From Spisula solida (taxonomy: Eukaryota > Mollusca > Bivalvia > Venerida > Mactridae): a stretch of DNA of 64,000 nucleotides. Under the pieces are notes generated by a model. The model worked only from the letters and a program-made list of their open reading frames with translations, was not told the origin of the DNA and did no database searches. A program made the translations under genes and the position numbers. Of this stretch, positions 9,646-21,461 are shown piece after piece (the first letter of the stretch is position 1; the number at the start of each line of letters is the position of its first letter). The stretch is taken from NCBI GenBank assembly GCA_947247005.1, contig OX365946.1, positions 3,852,453 to 3,916,452 on the forward strand, read 5' to 3'.

Positions 9646-12480
9646 GTATCGGTCATCTAAGGTACTTACGACCACTATTTATTAAGACTCCTTTTATACA
9701 AGAATTCAAACATTATAATAGCTAAGTTCTGAATAAGGTACTCATTACCTTTGAAAACTGGAATCCCCTATACATTTGCGTAAAACTACATCTGGCTTTA
9801 TCTGCCATAAAATTACGAGGTGACTTCTATTTAGGGATTCATTAGACACATAGAAAGTAAAAACGCTAGTCCTTATCATTCCTGGTCTGATTGGGGACTC
9901 ACTATATGTATACCAACATGTACACACATTCCTGATCTTTTAGGGTACTTAAAACCACTAGTCATCTCTGGTCTGATTGGGTACACGCTACAACCATATA
10001 CAGAAATACAAAGTCTCGTTGGATACGCATATACCCGATATATCTAATCCTGGCCCTACTGGACAAAAACAACTACCAGGTACAGCCATAGCTTGACCTA
10101 TTGACTACTCACTTGAACCATGTAGAGACATTATTTGACCTTTTGGGAAAAAAGGTATAACCATTCTCAGTCCTAGGTGTTACTCACGACCATCAAGTAC
10201 GGGCATCCCTAGTCATATTGGATATTAAAAATTAAATTCTCACCATGTATAGACAGTTCTGGTATTGTTGGGTACATAACCCTTAGGTACATCTATTTCT
10301 AGTCCTTATAGGTACCAACGACCACACTGTACATGTATTACTGGTTCTTTTTAAATTCAAAAACTACAAAAACAGACATCAGTGGTCCTTTTTAGTACTT
10401 ACTACTACCATGTGCAGACAGTCCTGGTTCTATTTGGTACGCACTAGGTACATACATTCCTAGTCCTATATGATATTCAAAACCACCATATACGGGAGAA
10501 TATATTGCTGGTCGAAATTGGGCACCCATGAATAACCACTAGGTCCATTATAGGTACAATTTGGTACTCACTTCCACCATGTACATACATACTTGGTCGT
10601 ATCGGATACTTATAAGTTATTACTACTATGTTCAGACATTCATGTTTCTGTTGGATACTGTCGATCGCTAATTGACAACTCAGGGGCGCCATGTAGAGAC
10701 ATGCCTGGCCTTATTGAGCATAACCATTCTGTACATACATTCAAGTCCATTTGGTGTGTTCAAAACTAGCATGTAAAGATATTTGTACTCAACACTACTA
10801 GGTACATCCACTTCTAGTCCTAATGGGTACCAATAACAATTATATACATGTATTCCTGGTCCTATTTGGTACTCAAAATTGTCATGTACATACATAAGTC
10901 GTCGGATTGGGAACTCACAACTGCTAGGTGCGACCATTTGTTGTGCTATTGAGTAATCACTACCCGCGTGTACATATAGTCCGCTTTTTATTGGGTACTC
11001 ATAGATACATTCCTAGTCCTATTGTGTACACGATACTACCATGTTCATGTATTCCTGATCACATTGAATACTCAAAATCACCATGTACAGACATTTGTGG
11101 TTGGGTCGGTTACTTTCGACCACTAAGTGATGCTATATCGTGTCGTATAAGGTCACCAATACCACCATGTACAGACCCGGGCCTAATTAGAAACACATAA
11201 CCACTGTATACATACATTCATTGTCCTAGTTGGTACCCACAACCACTATGTACATACATAAGTGGTTTGATAGAGTACTCGCAGCCACTATACATAGCCA
11301 TTTTTGGCCCTATTGGGTACTCACTACCATCATATACATGTACATACATTCCTGGTCGTATTGGGTACAAATAACCACATTCCTGTCCCTGTTAGATACT
11401 GACAGCATCATGTACATACATTCCATTCAAACTAAGCAATATCAACCACTAGGGACATACCTTACTGGGTTTATTTTGGAGTACCGGCAACCACTGGGAG
11501 CTTTCATTCGTCGTCCTATGATACCTTGTAGAGACATTTATGGTCTTATTGGGCACGCATAACCACTTGGTGAGACCATTTATTGTCCTATTGGGTGAGC
11601 ATTACCCCCATATACAGACAATCCTGGTCTTATTAAATACTCATATCGACAAGGTACATACATTTCTAATCCTGATGAGCCTGGTTACAATTAGGAACAC
11701 CAATTTCTCGTCCTATCGACTACTAAGTGCCCAAGTTAAGACATGCCTGTTCTATTTGGCACTCATAAACACTAGTTACATACATTCCTTGTCCATGTAT
11801 GTATTCACGGTCTGCTTTTACATAAATTCCTAGTTTAATTAGGTTCTCGTAACCGTTAGGTACATCCATTCCTAGTCCTAATGGGTACCCACAACCGTCA
11901 TGTTCATGCATTGCTGACCCCCGTATTCGATATTAATGACCAATATGTGCATCCGTTCGTAGTCCTAGAGGGTACTCAATACCACAAGGTACAGGTACTC
12001 ACTTTCACCATGAACTGACATTCCCGGTATTATTGCATACTCGCAATCACTATGTACACTCATCCGTGGTATTATAGGGTGTGCACATTCATGTGGTATA
12101 TCATGTATTACACTCCGGGTACTCGCAACTACCAGGTACAGAATGCCTGGTCCTATTTGATACTCACAACCACCCAGTACAGCTATTCCTGACACACCCA
12201 TGATGAACAGCTCAATACACACAAGATACTGCCTTTCATAATACTCTGAAGGTACCCATAACTCTCAGGTACACCCATTCCGGTCCTATCGGGTACAAAC
12301 AGCCATTGAGTGGCTTTTACACGTAAAATTAACAGATACATGTTCTTGACTACATATGCATATGGGTACATACGACTTCAAAGTAAAACCATTTCTGGCC
12401 TATTGGTATCTTTTACACTCCTGACTCTATGAGTATGTAACATTCTATACTATATGAGGTAGTTAAACTGCTAGGTTCAG
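9646..12480. repeat. Degenerate 42-bp tandem array, spacer of the foldback element
   Basis: The unit is about 42 bp. Its consensus can be read as TACATACATTCCTGGTCCTA followed by TTGGGTACTCACAACCACCA. Many copies carry small indels; one near 11290-11345 has an extra six bases. At this period the span holds roughly 65 units. Short ORFs on both strands here are by-products of the 42-bp (14-codon) period. No protein role is supported. Confidence 0.75.
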
Positions 12481-12708
12481 CTATACCATGTAAACGTTGC
12501 CCGGTTCACCCACTCTTGAGACTAGTATGGACACCTAAGAGCGCTAGACACAACAAGGAAAGGGTGAGAAGATAACACATTTGTATAATGATTAGTATTA
12601 TATAGATAGATTTTGTCAGCTGATGATAATAAAAATGCGTTGTGCATTTTAAGACGTACGAAACTGGATACAATGTGTAGAAAAGGAGTCGTCGTAATGA
12701 CCAATATT
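12481..12708. other. Non-repetitive part of the foldback spacer
   Basis: Follows the last recognisable 42-bp unit and precedes the right arm. Unlike the array, it has no matching segment near the left arm's inner edge, so the spacer is asymmetric. No gene was seen. Confidence 0.5.
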
Positions 12709-14464
12709 GATGTTGCTGTACCTCATGGCGGCAAGTAGCCAATGGGGCTAAGAATGGCTGTACAGTTTCGGCAATGCATTATGGCTGTTCCGGATGGGGT
12801 AGGTTAGTCAGTGATCGTTCGCTATATTCACTATTGATATAAATGAATTTAGACATAAACAATACTAAATAACTTTGTATAAAATATTAGTACAATGTAC
12901 TGAAAGAAAACATTAAAAATGACTAATAATTGCGCATTCCAGGGCTGATTTTGATATTTTTGACGTATTTGACCTTGACCTTTTACTGCATATTTGACCT
13001 TGACGTTTCATGTTTAACTTTGCTGCACTGAAATGTCCTGACATATATATGCAGTTATTTATTAAAATATATCTACATAGACTGTCAAGTAAATAAATGG
13101 TAGATATAAACATGACCATTTCCTCGATATGATGGCCATTTTGTGATGCTACCAGTATGATAAATGATCGTTTTCTTGTGCCTTTGGACTTCTTTTTCCA
13201 CCAAATATATATTCTTATGAATAAGAATACATGCATGAATGGAACTACATACTAATTATTAATTTTGAAGAAAAATGGAAGTTAACGTAAGAACCGTTTG
13301 GGCAAGATTGCATTAGTTTCATGGAGTTTAAAATTTCAGTGACCTTTGACCCCCATATAGTACGTACTTGCAAATAACATTCTATAATTATTAAGTTTTT
13401 ATAATGTTTCCAAATATGTATTCTACCTATATAACGCAATTCTGCTGACATTTAAGTTCATTTTGTCTTTTTTGTAGATATTAACATAGCCCAACCCCCT
13501 TCAGCAAATTACAGATTTTCACATTGACCTCATGGCATATAAATGCGCAAACGAGCATAGATAGTCACGACTTGGACACTTATAAAATGGGTTGTCAGAT
13601 AGGCTATGCACTATTCTTTCAAAATATATGCAAACTTCTTTTGGCCTCTTTCATTGAAAAAAGTAGGTGGGTTCTCGGACTTATACAGATATCACATGTT
13701 TGCGTTTTAACTCTACTTTTATTTATTGTTCTACATATTTGACCTTTGACCTTTTGTACATGTAAAAGAGTTGAATATTTTGACTTATTTAATGAGCGAT
13801 GGAATATTCATATTACCTGATATGAAAACAATATTCAATCAATGCTATTGTAACTGACCAATAGAAACAATGGTAGAAGTAAAACTAAGCATACCCTCAA
13901 AATACTGCTATTTTTCAATTGCTTCAATTTGCACCCATATGATACAAACATGTTTTTTTGTCAAATTCGGATATCTTCTTATCAATTGTATAAGATTTTA
14001 AATTAAGTATACATAAAGGAATAAAATTATGTGCAAAATATTGAATTTGGGGGAAAATGTGAAATTTGATGAAAAAGTATACTGGAGCATTTGTATAAAT
14101 TATATGGGTTTTATCATATTGTTGACCTTTGACCCCTATTTACATCATAATAACAAGTCAAGGTTATGGTTTTTTATATTTAAAGTGATGTCCATTATGT
14201 GTTCGTTCAAATTTGGCAAATATTTTCCGCATTGAACATTGTCTTCGTTTTTTATTAGACATAAAACTACCCATACCCCCCTTAGGAAAATGTGCTTTTT
14301 TTCATACACCCAATGATACAAAAATGAGAAAAAAATGTAGGTAGTCACGGCTATGACACTTAAGAAATGGGTTTTCTTATAGCATATGAAATAACCTTTC
14401 AAAATATGTACGAACTTCTTTTGGCCTACTTCGTTGCAATAAAAGTGCGTGGGCTCTCGGACTA
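12709..14464 (-). repeat. Right arm of the giant inverted repeat
   Basis: The reverse complement of the left arm with scattered substitutions and small indels. U2 lies at about 12.71-13.69 kb and U1 at about 13.69-14.46 kb. TTCATTGAAAAAAGTAGGTG, TGACCTTTGACCT (13740) and GCGTGGGCTCTCGGAC (outer end) are recognisable landmarks. By eye the two arms agree far better than U1 agrees with U2. Confidence 0.75.
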
Positions 14465-15370
14465 GTAACCTTTATTGTGTTATGTTACTGCAAACGCCTT
14501 TCAGCTACCACCGAGTGTGCTTTATATTCAGACTCCCATACTTATTTTGTATTATCACTTGATTAAATAAAGCCATAATTTATGGATCTGAACATATTGT
14601 TAGGCGGCAAAGTAGCATAACCTTTGATCATCCTTGAACTGTAAAAAGTACAGCTGTATAATCCGTTCATGACGTAATGTCTGTGTATGCCTTTGGAAAA
14701 TATAGCAACGTCCGTAATTATTTCAAGAAGACCAATAACTAAGTACACTACACTTTATAGTTGTAAGTGCATACTTTTATATCTTATTTCAAGTCTACAG
14801 ATAACATTGACAAACGAAACAAAAATGGTTTGCATGGACCTCGATAGAAAAGTTAGCAATTACTGTTATGATGGTAAGCCCACTTTAGTAAAACAATGTT
14901 GACATGTACATTGTATATGCGGTAGCAAGTTGATCCGTTTTGTGTAATCTGGCATGGAGGTTACCTAGAACAGCAACGATAGAGTTATGCATAGAAATAA
15001 CACAATTGTAATACAGAGTGATGGTACGAACAGCTGCTATCCTATAATGTTTCGTCCATAGGCCGACATCATTTACCATTCTTTGACCATATTCCCTCCA
15101 AACCAAACCTAATTTGACCATTTTTTCATATTTATGAAATCTCCGTATCGACCATTCATGTGCATATCAGGAAAATGTTAAAGTGTTCATCGACTAGTAT
15201 ATCATATAAATACTGCATTTAAATTAACTAGTATACCGCGTATTAACGACTATTGTTGTTAAATAAGTAATTAAAATTATCAGAAATAATGCAATATTTC
15301 CCGCCTTTATACCTCATGTACAGTAGTGACAACGACCATATCAGCGTCATTTGAGCAATCTTTATTTTGA
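14465..15370. other. Intergenic, no feature seen
   Basis: AT-rich sequence to the right of the foldback element. No recognisable gene or repeat. Short ORFs on both strands overlap each other and look random. Confidence 0.45.
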
Positions 15371-15372
15371 GT

Positions 15373-15470
15373 TGATTTGTTGGCGCAGTCGGTATGGTCG
15401 CGGTCACTTCAGTGCTAAGCGCTGTCGCCGTTGGGTATGTAGGTTCGAATCACACTCACGCCGAGAGAGG
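15373..15470 (+). repeat. tRNA-like SINE head
   Basis: An A-box-like TGGCGCAGTCGG at 15381-15392 and a B-box GGTTCGAATCA at 15442-15452 sit about 50 bases apart, as in tRNA-derived SINEs. The stretch between them does not fold into a convincing anticodon arm, so it is not called a functional tRNA. No terminator run or poly-A tail is clear. Confidence 0.5.
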
Positions 15471-16255
15471 GTTCATATACGATTTTTAACTATTGTAAAA
15501 TCAAACAACACTTCATAGACAACATAAGAAACATGAATTTGTTTTCCTTGCCTTTATGACAGATATTTCCGTAATCGGACTGGAATTAACGACACCAATA
15601 TTTAATAGTACGGGTGTCGCAGGGTATGAAAGCTATAAATCTAGTGAAAGCAATATGCAATTGTCGGAGTTACATCCGAAATAACACTCTCAAGGTTATC
15701 AAGAAATAAGTATGGTTTCGTATAATAAATGTTTTTGTCAGTATATGTCTTCTAATATATTTACGCAACATGCAATTCGTACATTATTGTTAATATCGCA
15801 ATGGGACGCTGTGCATGTCACGTGAGTTTATTTGATTCCGTTAATAACATGAATGTCTTCAATAGAATAAGTTATTAATATGACACATGTGTGTTCCTGA
15901 TTTTATCGACTACTTTGCATCCCCTCTACACCATGAATTAGCAGACGCTTATTTGGTGAAAAAATAATTACCGAACAAAAAGTAATAATGTTGGCTCTGG
16001 GCATGTTAGTTATTTATTTTTTACTGAATGTCGTAAAAATCAAAACTCGCCGGCACAGTTTTAAATGATAATTAACTTGACCTTCAAAAAAACGTGCGTC
16101 GACGTAAAAAATGCACCTGTGGCTGTCGATCTTCTTAAAAATCGTGTTAATATTTCATTGATATTATCATATACCCAACTTGTTTGTTTCCTGGTACAAA
16201 ATGGGAAGTAGTTTAAAATGGCAAAACACATAACGTATGTTAAAATGAACGAGGC
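15471..16255. other. Intergenic, no feature seen
   Basis: AT-rich. Contains a TCACGTGA palindrome near 15819 but no gene or repeat I can define. Confidence 0.4.
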
Positions 16256-16260
16256 CAGTG

Positions 16261-16290
16261 CATGGACCTCGTAAACCAAGTTTTCATCAA
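16261..16290 (+). repeat. Single 45-bp satellite unit left of the 5.2-kb element
   Basis: CATGGACCTCGTAAACCAAG followed by TTTTCATCAA matches part of the 45-bp satellite found at 21462-22216, in the same orientation. It ends exactly where the element's CACCCCGTG terminus starts, so it looks like the left remnant of the array into which the element inserted. Confidence 0.55.
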
Positions 16291-16770
16291 CACCCCGTGT
16301 ACCTCGATAAGACGTGCTAGCCTGAATACTGCTGTGTTAGCTTACCGCAAAAATTTCAGCATTCAAGAGGTTAGGTATTTTGTGCGTGTTTTATTTGATT
16401 AGTGTCTACACCAGTAAAACGAAGAACGTGTACATGTGCAGTGGTTCTTCTTCGACACGAAGATGTGTTTTTTTCGATCTCAAACGTCACATTATATTTT
16501 AAACTTAATAAATGTGTCAAAAAGTCAGCAGTTTGGTCTTTAAAAAATAATTAATAATACTTATAGACCGCGGAGAAAGCTCAAATTTCATGAATATGTA
16601 GTGAAATAATAGTAGCATATTTATTCGCATTGATGTATGCACTGGTATCATTATCTTTCTTGAAAATGGCAGGTTTTCCGCGCTTGGTGGCATAAAATGG
16701 ATAGTGCACGAGTTATATGGTGAAATTGTCTAGATACTGTCCGAGTCGTAGATAAATACTGCCCTTGTTG
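16291..16770 (+). repeat. Left terminal inverted repeat of the 5.2-kb element
   Basis: Landmarks shared with the right copy, in mirror order, are GACGTGCTAGCCTGAATACT, ACACCAGTAAAACGAAGAAC, GACACGAAGATGTG, TCAGCAGTTTGGTCTTTAAA and GTGCACGAGTTATA. Beyond about 16770 the match fades. Confidence 0.7.
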
Positions 16771-17284
16771 CTCACAGTTTTAATGTTTTAGGACTGGAAA
16801 CAACATTTTCACGACACAATTTTCATACAACAATTCTTGTCTATCTATATTAAACATGTATTTAGTTTTAATTGCATTGATCTGCTGAATTTATTATAAA
16901 TCCCCATATAATACACTGTCTAAATCCCGTGTACCATTTTCTTAGTTACACCACACATATACCAAGGTATCTTCGCATGGACGTATATATCTAATGCGTT
17001 CGTTCTTTGCTTTTTATTTCACAGAAGCGCTATTTGTGCGTTTTCCGTTTATGTAACGAGTGTTATTTTTATCAATTTACCATTTATTTAAAGCAAATCG
17101 GCATGTTAAGATACCTTAACCATTCTTATAATCAGAAAAATATGGCCTAAGTATTATAGACGTACACATACATATAGCAAAATTGTCAATAAGAGTATAA
17201 AGATTTTGTCAATATCGACCAATTACCGGTGTGGTGTAATGCAGTCACATTGATCCTGGTTACGCAACCTTTTTAGGGGTTGTT

Positions 17285-17352
17285 GCAATGGCTGAGCGGT
17301 CTAATAAGTTAGTACGTCGCTTGATCACAAGTGGTTTGCAGTTTGAACCTTA
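17285..17352 (+). repeat. tRNA-Ser/Leu-like SINE head
   Basis: An A-box TGGCTGAGCGGTC at 17289-17301 and a B-box-like GCAGTTTGAACCT at 17338-17350 are correctly spaced for a pol III promoter. The TGGCTGAGCGGTC form is typical of class II (Ser/Leu) tRNAs. The rest is too decayed to be a working tRNA gene. Confidence 0.5.
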
Positions 17353-17724
17353 CATTTTAAAATCACATAGACGCCCCGTTTCACGAATTAGTATCCAATA
17401 AGTACCATGAGTTTCCAGTTCTCTGAATTAACAAATATAAAGAAACCATTGTCGTGGGTTAGATCGCAGCTTATCTGTTAAAGCGTTTATGAGAAAGTCG
17501 TAAACGCTTAATATTTCACAGTGAAGTCACTGACACTCAATTTAACAACTCGCTAGTGACGTTTTTTCCATTCCCAAAATTATTTAATGTTTGTCTTCCA
17601 CTATACCCAGAAAACAAATGCTGCAAGGCTACTTTCAGTGTACTGCAGCTATTCAGCGGATTTTCGATAAGATAATGACAGATCGGACAGGCAATGCAGG
17701 ACTAAACGGAAACAGCTGGGCACG

Positions 17725-17812
17725 AAACTCACTGTGGGTGCCTACAGGTAGGACACGCGCTTGGAGATATATGGGTCCGGGTTCAATTTCCGTCTGCGCC
17801 ACTGCTCATTTT
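17725..17812 (+). repeat. Second tRNA-like SINE fragment
   Basis: TAGGACACGCGCTTGGAGAT is followed by GGGTCCGGGTTCAATTTCCG. The latter has a B-box (GGTTCAATTTCC), and the layout resembles a decayed tRNA-derived SINE head. The A-box half is weak (CCTACAGGTAGG). It lies inside the 5.2-kb element. Confidence 0.45.
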
Positions 17813-18423
17813 CTCGGAGCAAAATTAACCAATAATGTTCAACTCGACCAAGCTGTGAATTGGTACCTGTGAGGGTGGTGTTTGTTCATGTTCGATAGTC
17901 TTGGTCGTCGCATCTCGATGTTGTCTTCACACAAACCAGGAGAGAAGTAGTCTCCATATTAGGACTCGAGCGCAGGTTTCCTTAGGTAGCCCAATGCCTA
18001 GGGGAAGTTAAATGTCGAAGGGTAGCTTGATTGCTGAAGGAGGCCCTCGAAAACTGGTAACTAAACGTAACATAACAGACAACAACAAAACACGCAACAA
18101 ACGGGATTTATCCTTTCAATTATCCTCTTGTTGAACGCCTCATGTCATCTCCGTTTGTATGAAATCTGCCATTTGCAAAAATGTCTGAGTATGAGACAAA
18201 TGTAACGTAAGTGCTATTATATAATTTTATCACATGCTTGACGTCGCGGTAGCGGAATAAAGCCATTATTAATTTTTGATAATACACTAGTGTAATAAAG
18301 CTATCACGCGACGTCATTCAAAGGATAGGCGACGTCGTCAACGTTGCGCGTTATTATAGTGAAAAATAAGTAGCTATTTTATGTTTCGGCCGGAAAATGC
18401 TAACATGTGTTAAAAAAACATTA

Positions 18424-18551
18424 CATTTGTGACTTTCCACATTGAATTTATAAAACTTGTTGAAAAAAATCGATAAAATGCTCGGCAGAGCCTCGCATTT
18501 TATTATTTTATTCAACTCGTTTAATAAATTCAATATGGAAAGACACTCATG
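18424..18551. mobile_element. Imperfect palindrome with CTCGGCAGAGCCTCG loop (foldback MITE)
   Basis: The arms pair from CATTTGTGACTTTCCAC on the left to the mirrored GGAAAGACACTCATG on the right, with TTGAATTTAT...ATAAATTCAA inside and CTCGGCAGAGCCTCG at the centre. It is followed by TAATATCCTCTATA, also found beside the related palindrome at 48918-49027. It appears inserted within the 5.2-kb element. Confidence 0.6.
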
Positions 18552-18894
18552 TAATATCCTCTATAAACATCATGTATTTCCACTGCGGTATACCGTAAAC
18601 CGGATATCGCTAGTGAATGGGAGTAATGTTATCGATTTTCGCGACATTATAGTGTTCACTGGGATTAGTTCAGAGACGATAATTTCCAAATTACTGACTA
18701 CTTTCTTTATCTCAACTAGGTTTTAATGTATTCGGATATTTTTATAACTTTATAGTACGCCATATTATAACAGGTATTTTTCATAGAAGTGTTCAAATTA
18801 CTCAGTTATTGTCCGCTGCTCACTCGCAAACTTTGCCAACAACACTTTAAATGCGTTTGAACTGGACATTCTAGTTAAACTGAACTTTAATGTC

Positions 18895-19442
18895 TTAAAG
18901 GGACTGCCTCACATATTGGTGTTTTGCAAAAATAAAATAAAAGTGTCAGATATTCGCGTAATTTTGGTATAGTTGCCTGTATATCCCATAAACAACCACA
19001 CTGACATCTAAAATAACTTGAAGAACTTTGGCATTTAATAGTTATTTAGTATTTTTACATCAGAAATTCTATAGGGTATTAATACCCTATAGAATTAACA
19101 CTACTATTACTTAAATTGCCAGAAATTTGTTCGCATTTGATGAAAACGAATCGAAAAACGAACCAAATACCTCACTGATGTTTACGCTGTTGTTTGTTGA
19201 TGTTACAGTTCGATCACGCGTGAATTACATAATACACAAAGCGTGTTGGAACGAAACTTAGCGGTTTTTTTTCAAGAAATAAATACTCAGTGGGCGATAT
19301 CGAGAGTGGTTAAAATTGCTTCTTTGCTCCAAATCTTTCATAAACCAACCGTCAGTGGCTTTCTGTTGCATCAATACATGGTCAAGTTGGAAAATCACGA
19401 TATACAAAAATTTTAGCCAAATCTGTGAGGCAGCACCTTTAA
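18895..19442. mobile_element. MITE, 548 bp, TIR TTAAAGG...CTGCCTCACA
   Basis: The left end TTAAAGGGACTGCCTCACA pairs with the right end TGTGAGGCAGCACCTTTAA over about 26 bases with few mismatches. The flanking bases allow either a TTAA duplication or a 3-bp GTC duplication; I cannot choose. There is no coding capacity. The centre holds a 32-base perfect palindrome. Confidence 0.65.
19066..19097. repeat. 32-base perfect palindrome
   Basis: The two halves, AATTCTATAGGGTATT and AATACCCTATAGAATT, are exact reverse complements with no loop. It lies near the middle of the 548-bp MITE. A perfect palindrome of this length in otherwise decayed DNA suggests recent origin, conversion or constraint. Confidence 0.8.
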
Positions 19443-19919
19443 GTCCAAATTTCAGAAAAAAATGATTGAACTTCAACAAAGATACACACCAAATACAAAA
19501 TTTAATGTAGATAAGTGCGTGTACAGCGTATTGATATTTACTACATACAGAGTATTGCACATTAGCTCACTCTTATTAAACTAGGAAATCAACCAAAAAT
19601 AAAACTTAGTACCAATTTAACATTATAACTATTTTTATGAACCTCAGGAGAGTGAATTCGAATATTTTAGTGCTGAGAGTAAGTTTTGATTGTAATTTTG
19701 AACAATACAAAAAAGCGTCCATATCATAGTTAAAATAAGTATATCTCAAACTTGTGTACATATACAGTATTACATTTAAAATCTCGAGGGACCCACCTCA
19801 GAATTCGTCATTCCAGCATGTGTTATGTACATGTAGTTTATACACTCTCAAATTTTCAACATAATTATGTAGACAAAATAAGTAATATATCTGGTTATAC
19901 CTAGCATTTACTAAATGTC

Positions 19920-19987
19920 CGTGAGCAATACTCCGTACACTGAGCAGCAATACTCTGTACAACAGTGAGCAATACTAATGCAATACT
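19920..19987. repeat. Short degenerate tandem repeat, about 22 bp
   Basis: Three units sharing GAGCAATACTCYGTACA-like sequence lie in a row with small indels. No function inferred. Confidence 0.5.
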
Positions 19988-20977
19988 AAAATTCTCAAAA
20001 TGCACCGTTATTTATGAATCCGTTCCTGGTAAAACATTAACAACATATTATGCTTGGTCACTGAGATGTTCTTTTGCTCGATTCAAATTGTGTAGCTTAA
20101 CGAGGAATATAAACAAAAACATCTTTATTTGACAGACCGAGCATATGTTTTGCGTGAGGAACGATACGAGTTTGGTCTTTTAAATGCCCTTTTAAGCAGT
20201 CCCTGTTCGTTTGCCGGTAGATACTTTTGTATATAATTTACATTCAACACACACAGAAAGACAAAACAGCGTCTCTGAACTTACCCTGTTGTGCACTTGA
20301 AGGTTGCGAAAATGGATAACATTACTCACCTTACTAGCAATAGCCGGTGTACAGTATACCGCAGTGTTCCGCATTCTTGTTGACGGAATAGGCCGGACAC
20401 ATGTATTCAAAAATTGTTTTTATAATATTATCAATAGTCATGCGAATAAATGTGTAGATGTTAGGCCGATAGGCATCGTTCAATCATGAGCGGACTTGTT
20501 AGTACTTCAAGACAACATACAGCGGGGCTTCTCTTTTACATTTTGGGAGAGCATTGTTAGTAGGGGTTATTATGTCTAGGGGACTAGTGGTTTCAAAATA
20601 CACATATGGACCTACTCGCAAGTAAAGTGACGTGGAAAGTAATTAACGAAAAGTGATATATTGGGTTCGCATAAGCGGATCAAGCAGACGCTCTGTATAG
20701 AATGAACAATCTGGCTTCTCATGTCTTCAACTGTCATGGTGATAACATGTAGCTCAATGCGCTCTTTACTCGATTTATGTAATTGCTTGTAGATTCTACT
20801 CGTAAGTAGACAGACTTACAGTACGATACTGGCACCTGTGATTTTACAGGTAACACTGATGCCGAACAATATTATTATATTATTATCTCTAGTAAGAACT
20901 ATGTAGATTTCATCCCATGAAAATGTTAAATTATCTATTCCAGGCCTGCATTTATCCATGAAACAAGTATTAAAACA
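19988..20977. other. Interior of the 5.2-kb element, no gene seen
   Basis: No transposase motif, long ORF or further repeat is visible between the small tandem repeat and the right terminal inverted repeat. Confidence 0.4.
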
Positions 20978-21461
20978 GACAACACAGGCAGTATAATAAT
21001 TGTTTTACAGTGGACATGTGCAGTATCTACGGTATAACTCGTGCACTATCCATTTTATGCCACCAAGCGCGGAAAACCTGTCATTTTTTAGAAAGATACC
21101 GATGCCAGTGCATACATCAATATGATGAAATATGCTACTATTATTTCACTACATGTTCATGAAATTTGAGCGTTCTCCGCGGTCTATAAATATTTTTAAT
21201 TATTTTTTAAAGACCAAACTGCTGACTTTTTGACACATTTATTAAGTTTAAAATATAATGTGACGTTTGTGATCGAAAATAAAACACATCTTCGTGTCGA
21301 GGAAGAACCACTGCACTTGTACACGTTCTTCGTTTTACTGGTGTAGACACGAAATAAATGAAACAGGCACAAAATACCTAATCTCTTGATTGTTGATTTT
21401 TTTGCAGTAGGCTAACACAGCAGTATTCAGGCTAGCACGTCTTATCGGGGTACACGGGGTG
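20978..21461 (-). repeat. Right terminal inverted repeat of the 5.2-kb element
   Basis: The reverse complement of 16291-16770 with scattered differences. Its outer end is GGTACACGGGGTG, followed at once by ATCAA and the 45-bp satellite. A long minus-strand ORF (21335-22096) runs from the array into this arm, but it is an artefact of the array's period. Confidence 0.7.

Larger units (their letters stand above)
7922..14464. mobile_element. 6.5-kb giant inverted-repeat (foldback) element
   Basis: Two near-identical arms of about 1.7 kb (7922-9645 and 12709-14464) lie in inverted orientation around a spacer of about 3.1 kb. The outer ends read GTCCGAGAGCCCACGCAC and GTGCGTGGGCTCTCGGAC, each bordered by TA, which suggests a TA target duplication (boundary by eye). 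The arms contain no open transposase gene, and the spacer is a tandem array, so the element looks non-autonomous. Each arm is itself two diverged direct units. The structure could also be a local inverted duplication rather than a transposed unit; other genomic copies would settle this. Confidence 0.75.
16291..21461. mobile_element. 5.2-kb element with long terminal inverted repeats
   Basis: The ends are CACCCCGTGTACC on the left and GGTACACGGGGTG on the right. The terminal inverted repeats extend about 480 bases inward (to about 16770 and from about 20978), with by-eye identity near 90%. ATCAA flanks both ends (16286-16290 and 21462-21466), consistent with a 5-bp target duplication inside a 45-bp satellite. 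The interior shows no transposase I can recognise and carries two SINE-like heads, a palindrome and a MITE. It is therefore probably a non-autonomous or decayed element. The superfamily is unassigned. Confidence 0.7.

Noticed and set aside
10477..12371. Several 60-110-codon ORFs in the 42-bp array
   Set aside because: Periodicity of 14 codons keeps frames open by chance; units carry indels and both strands are open.
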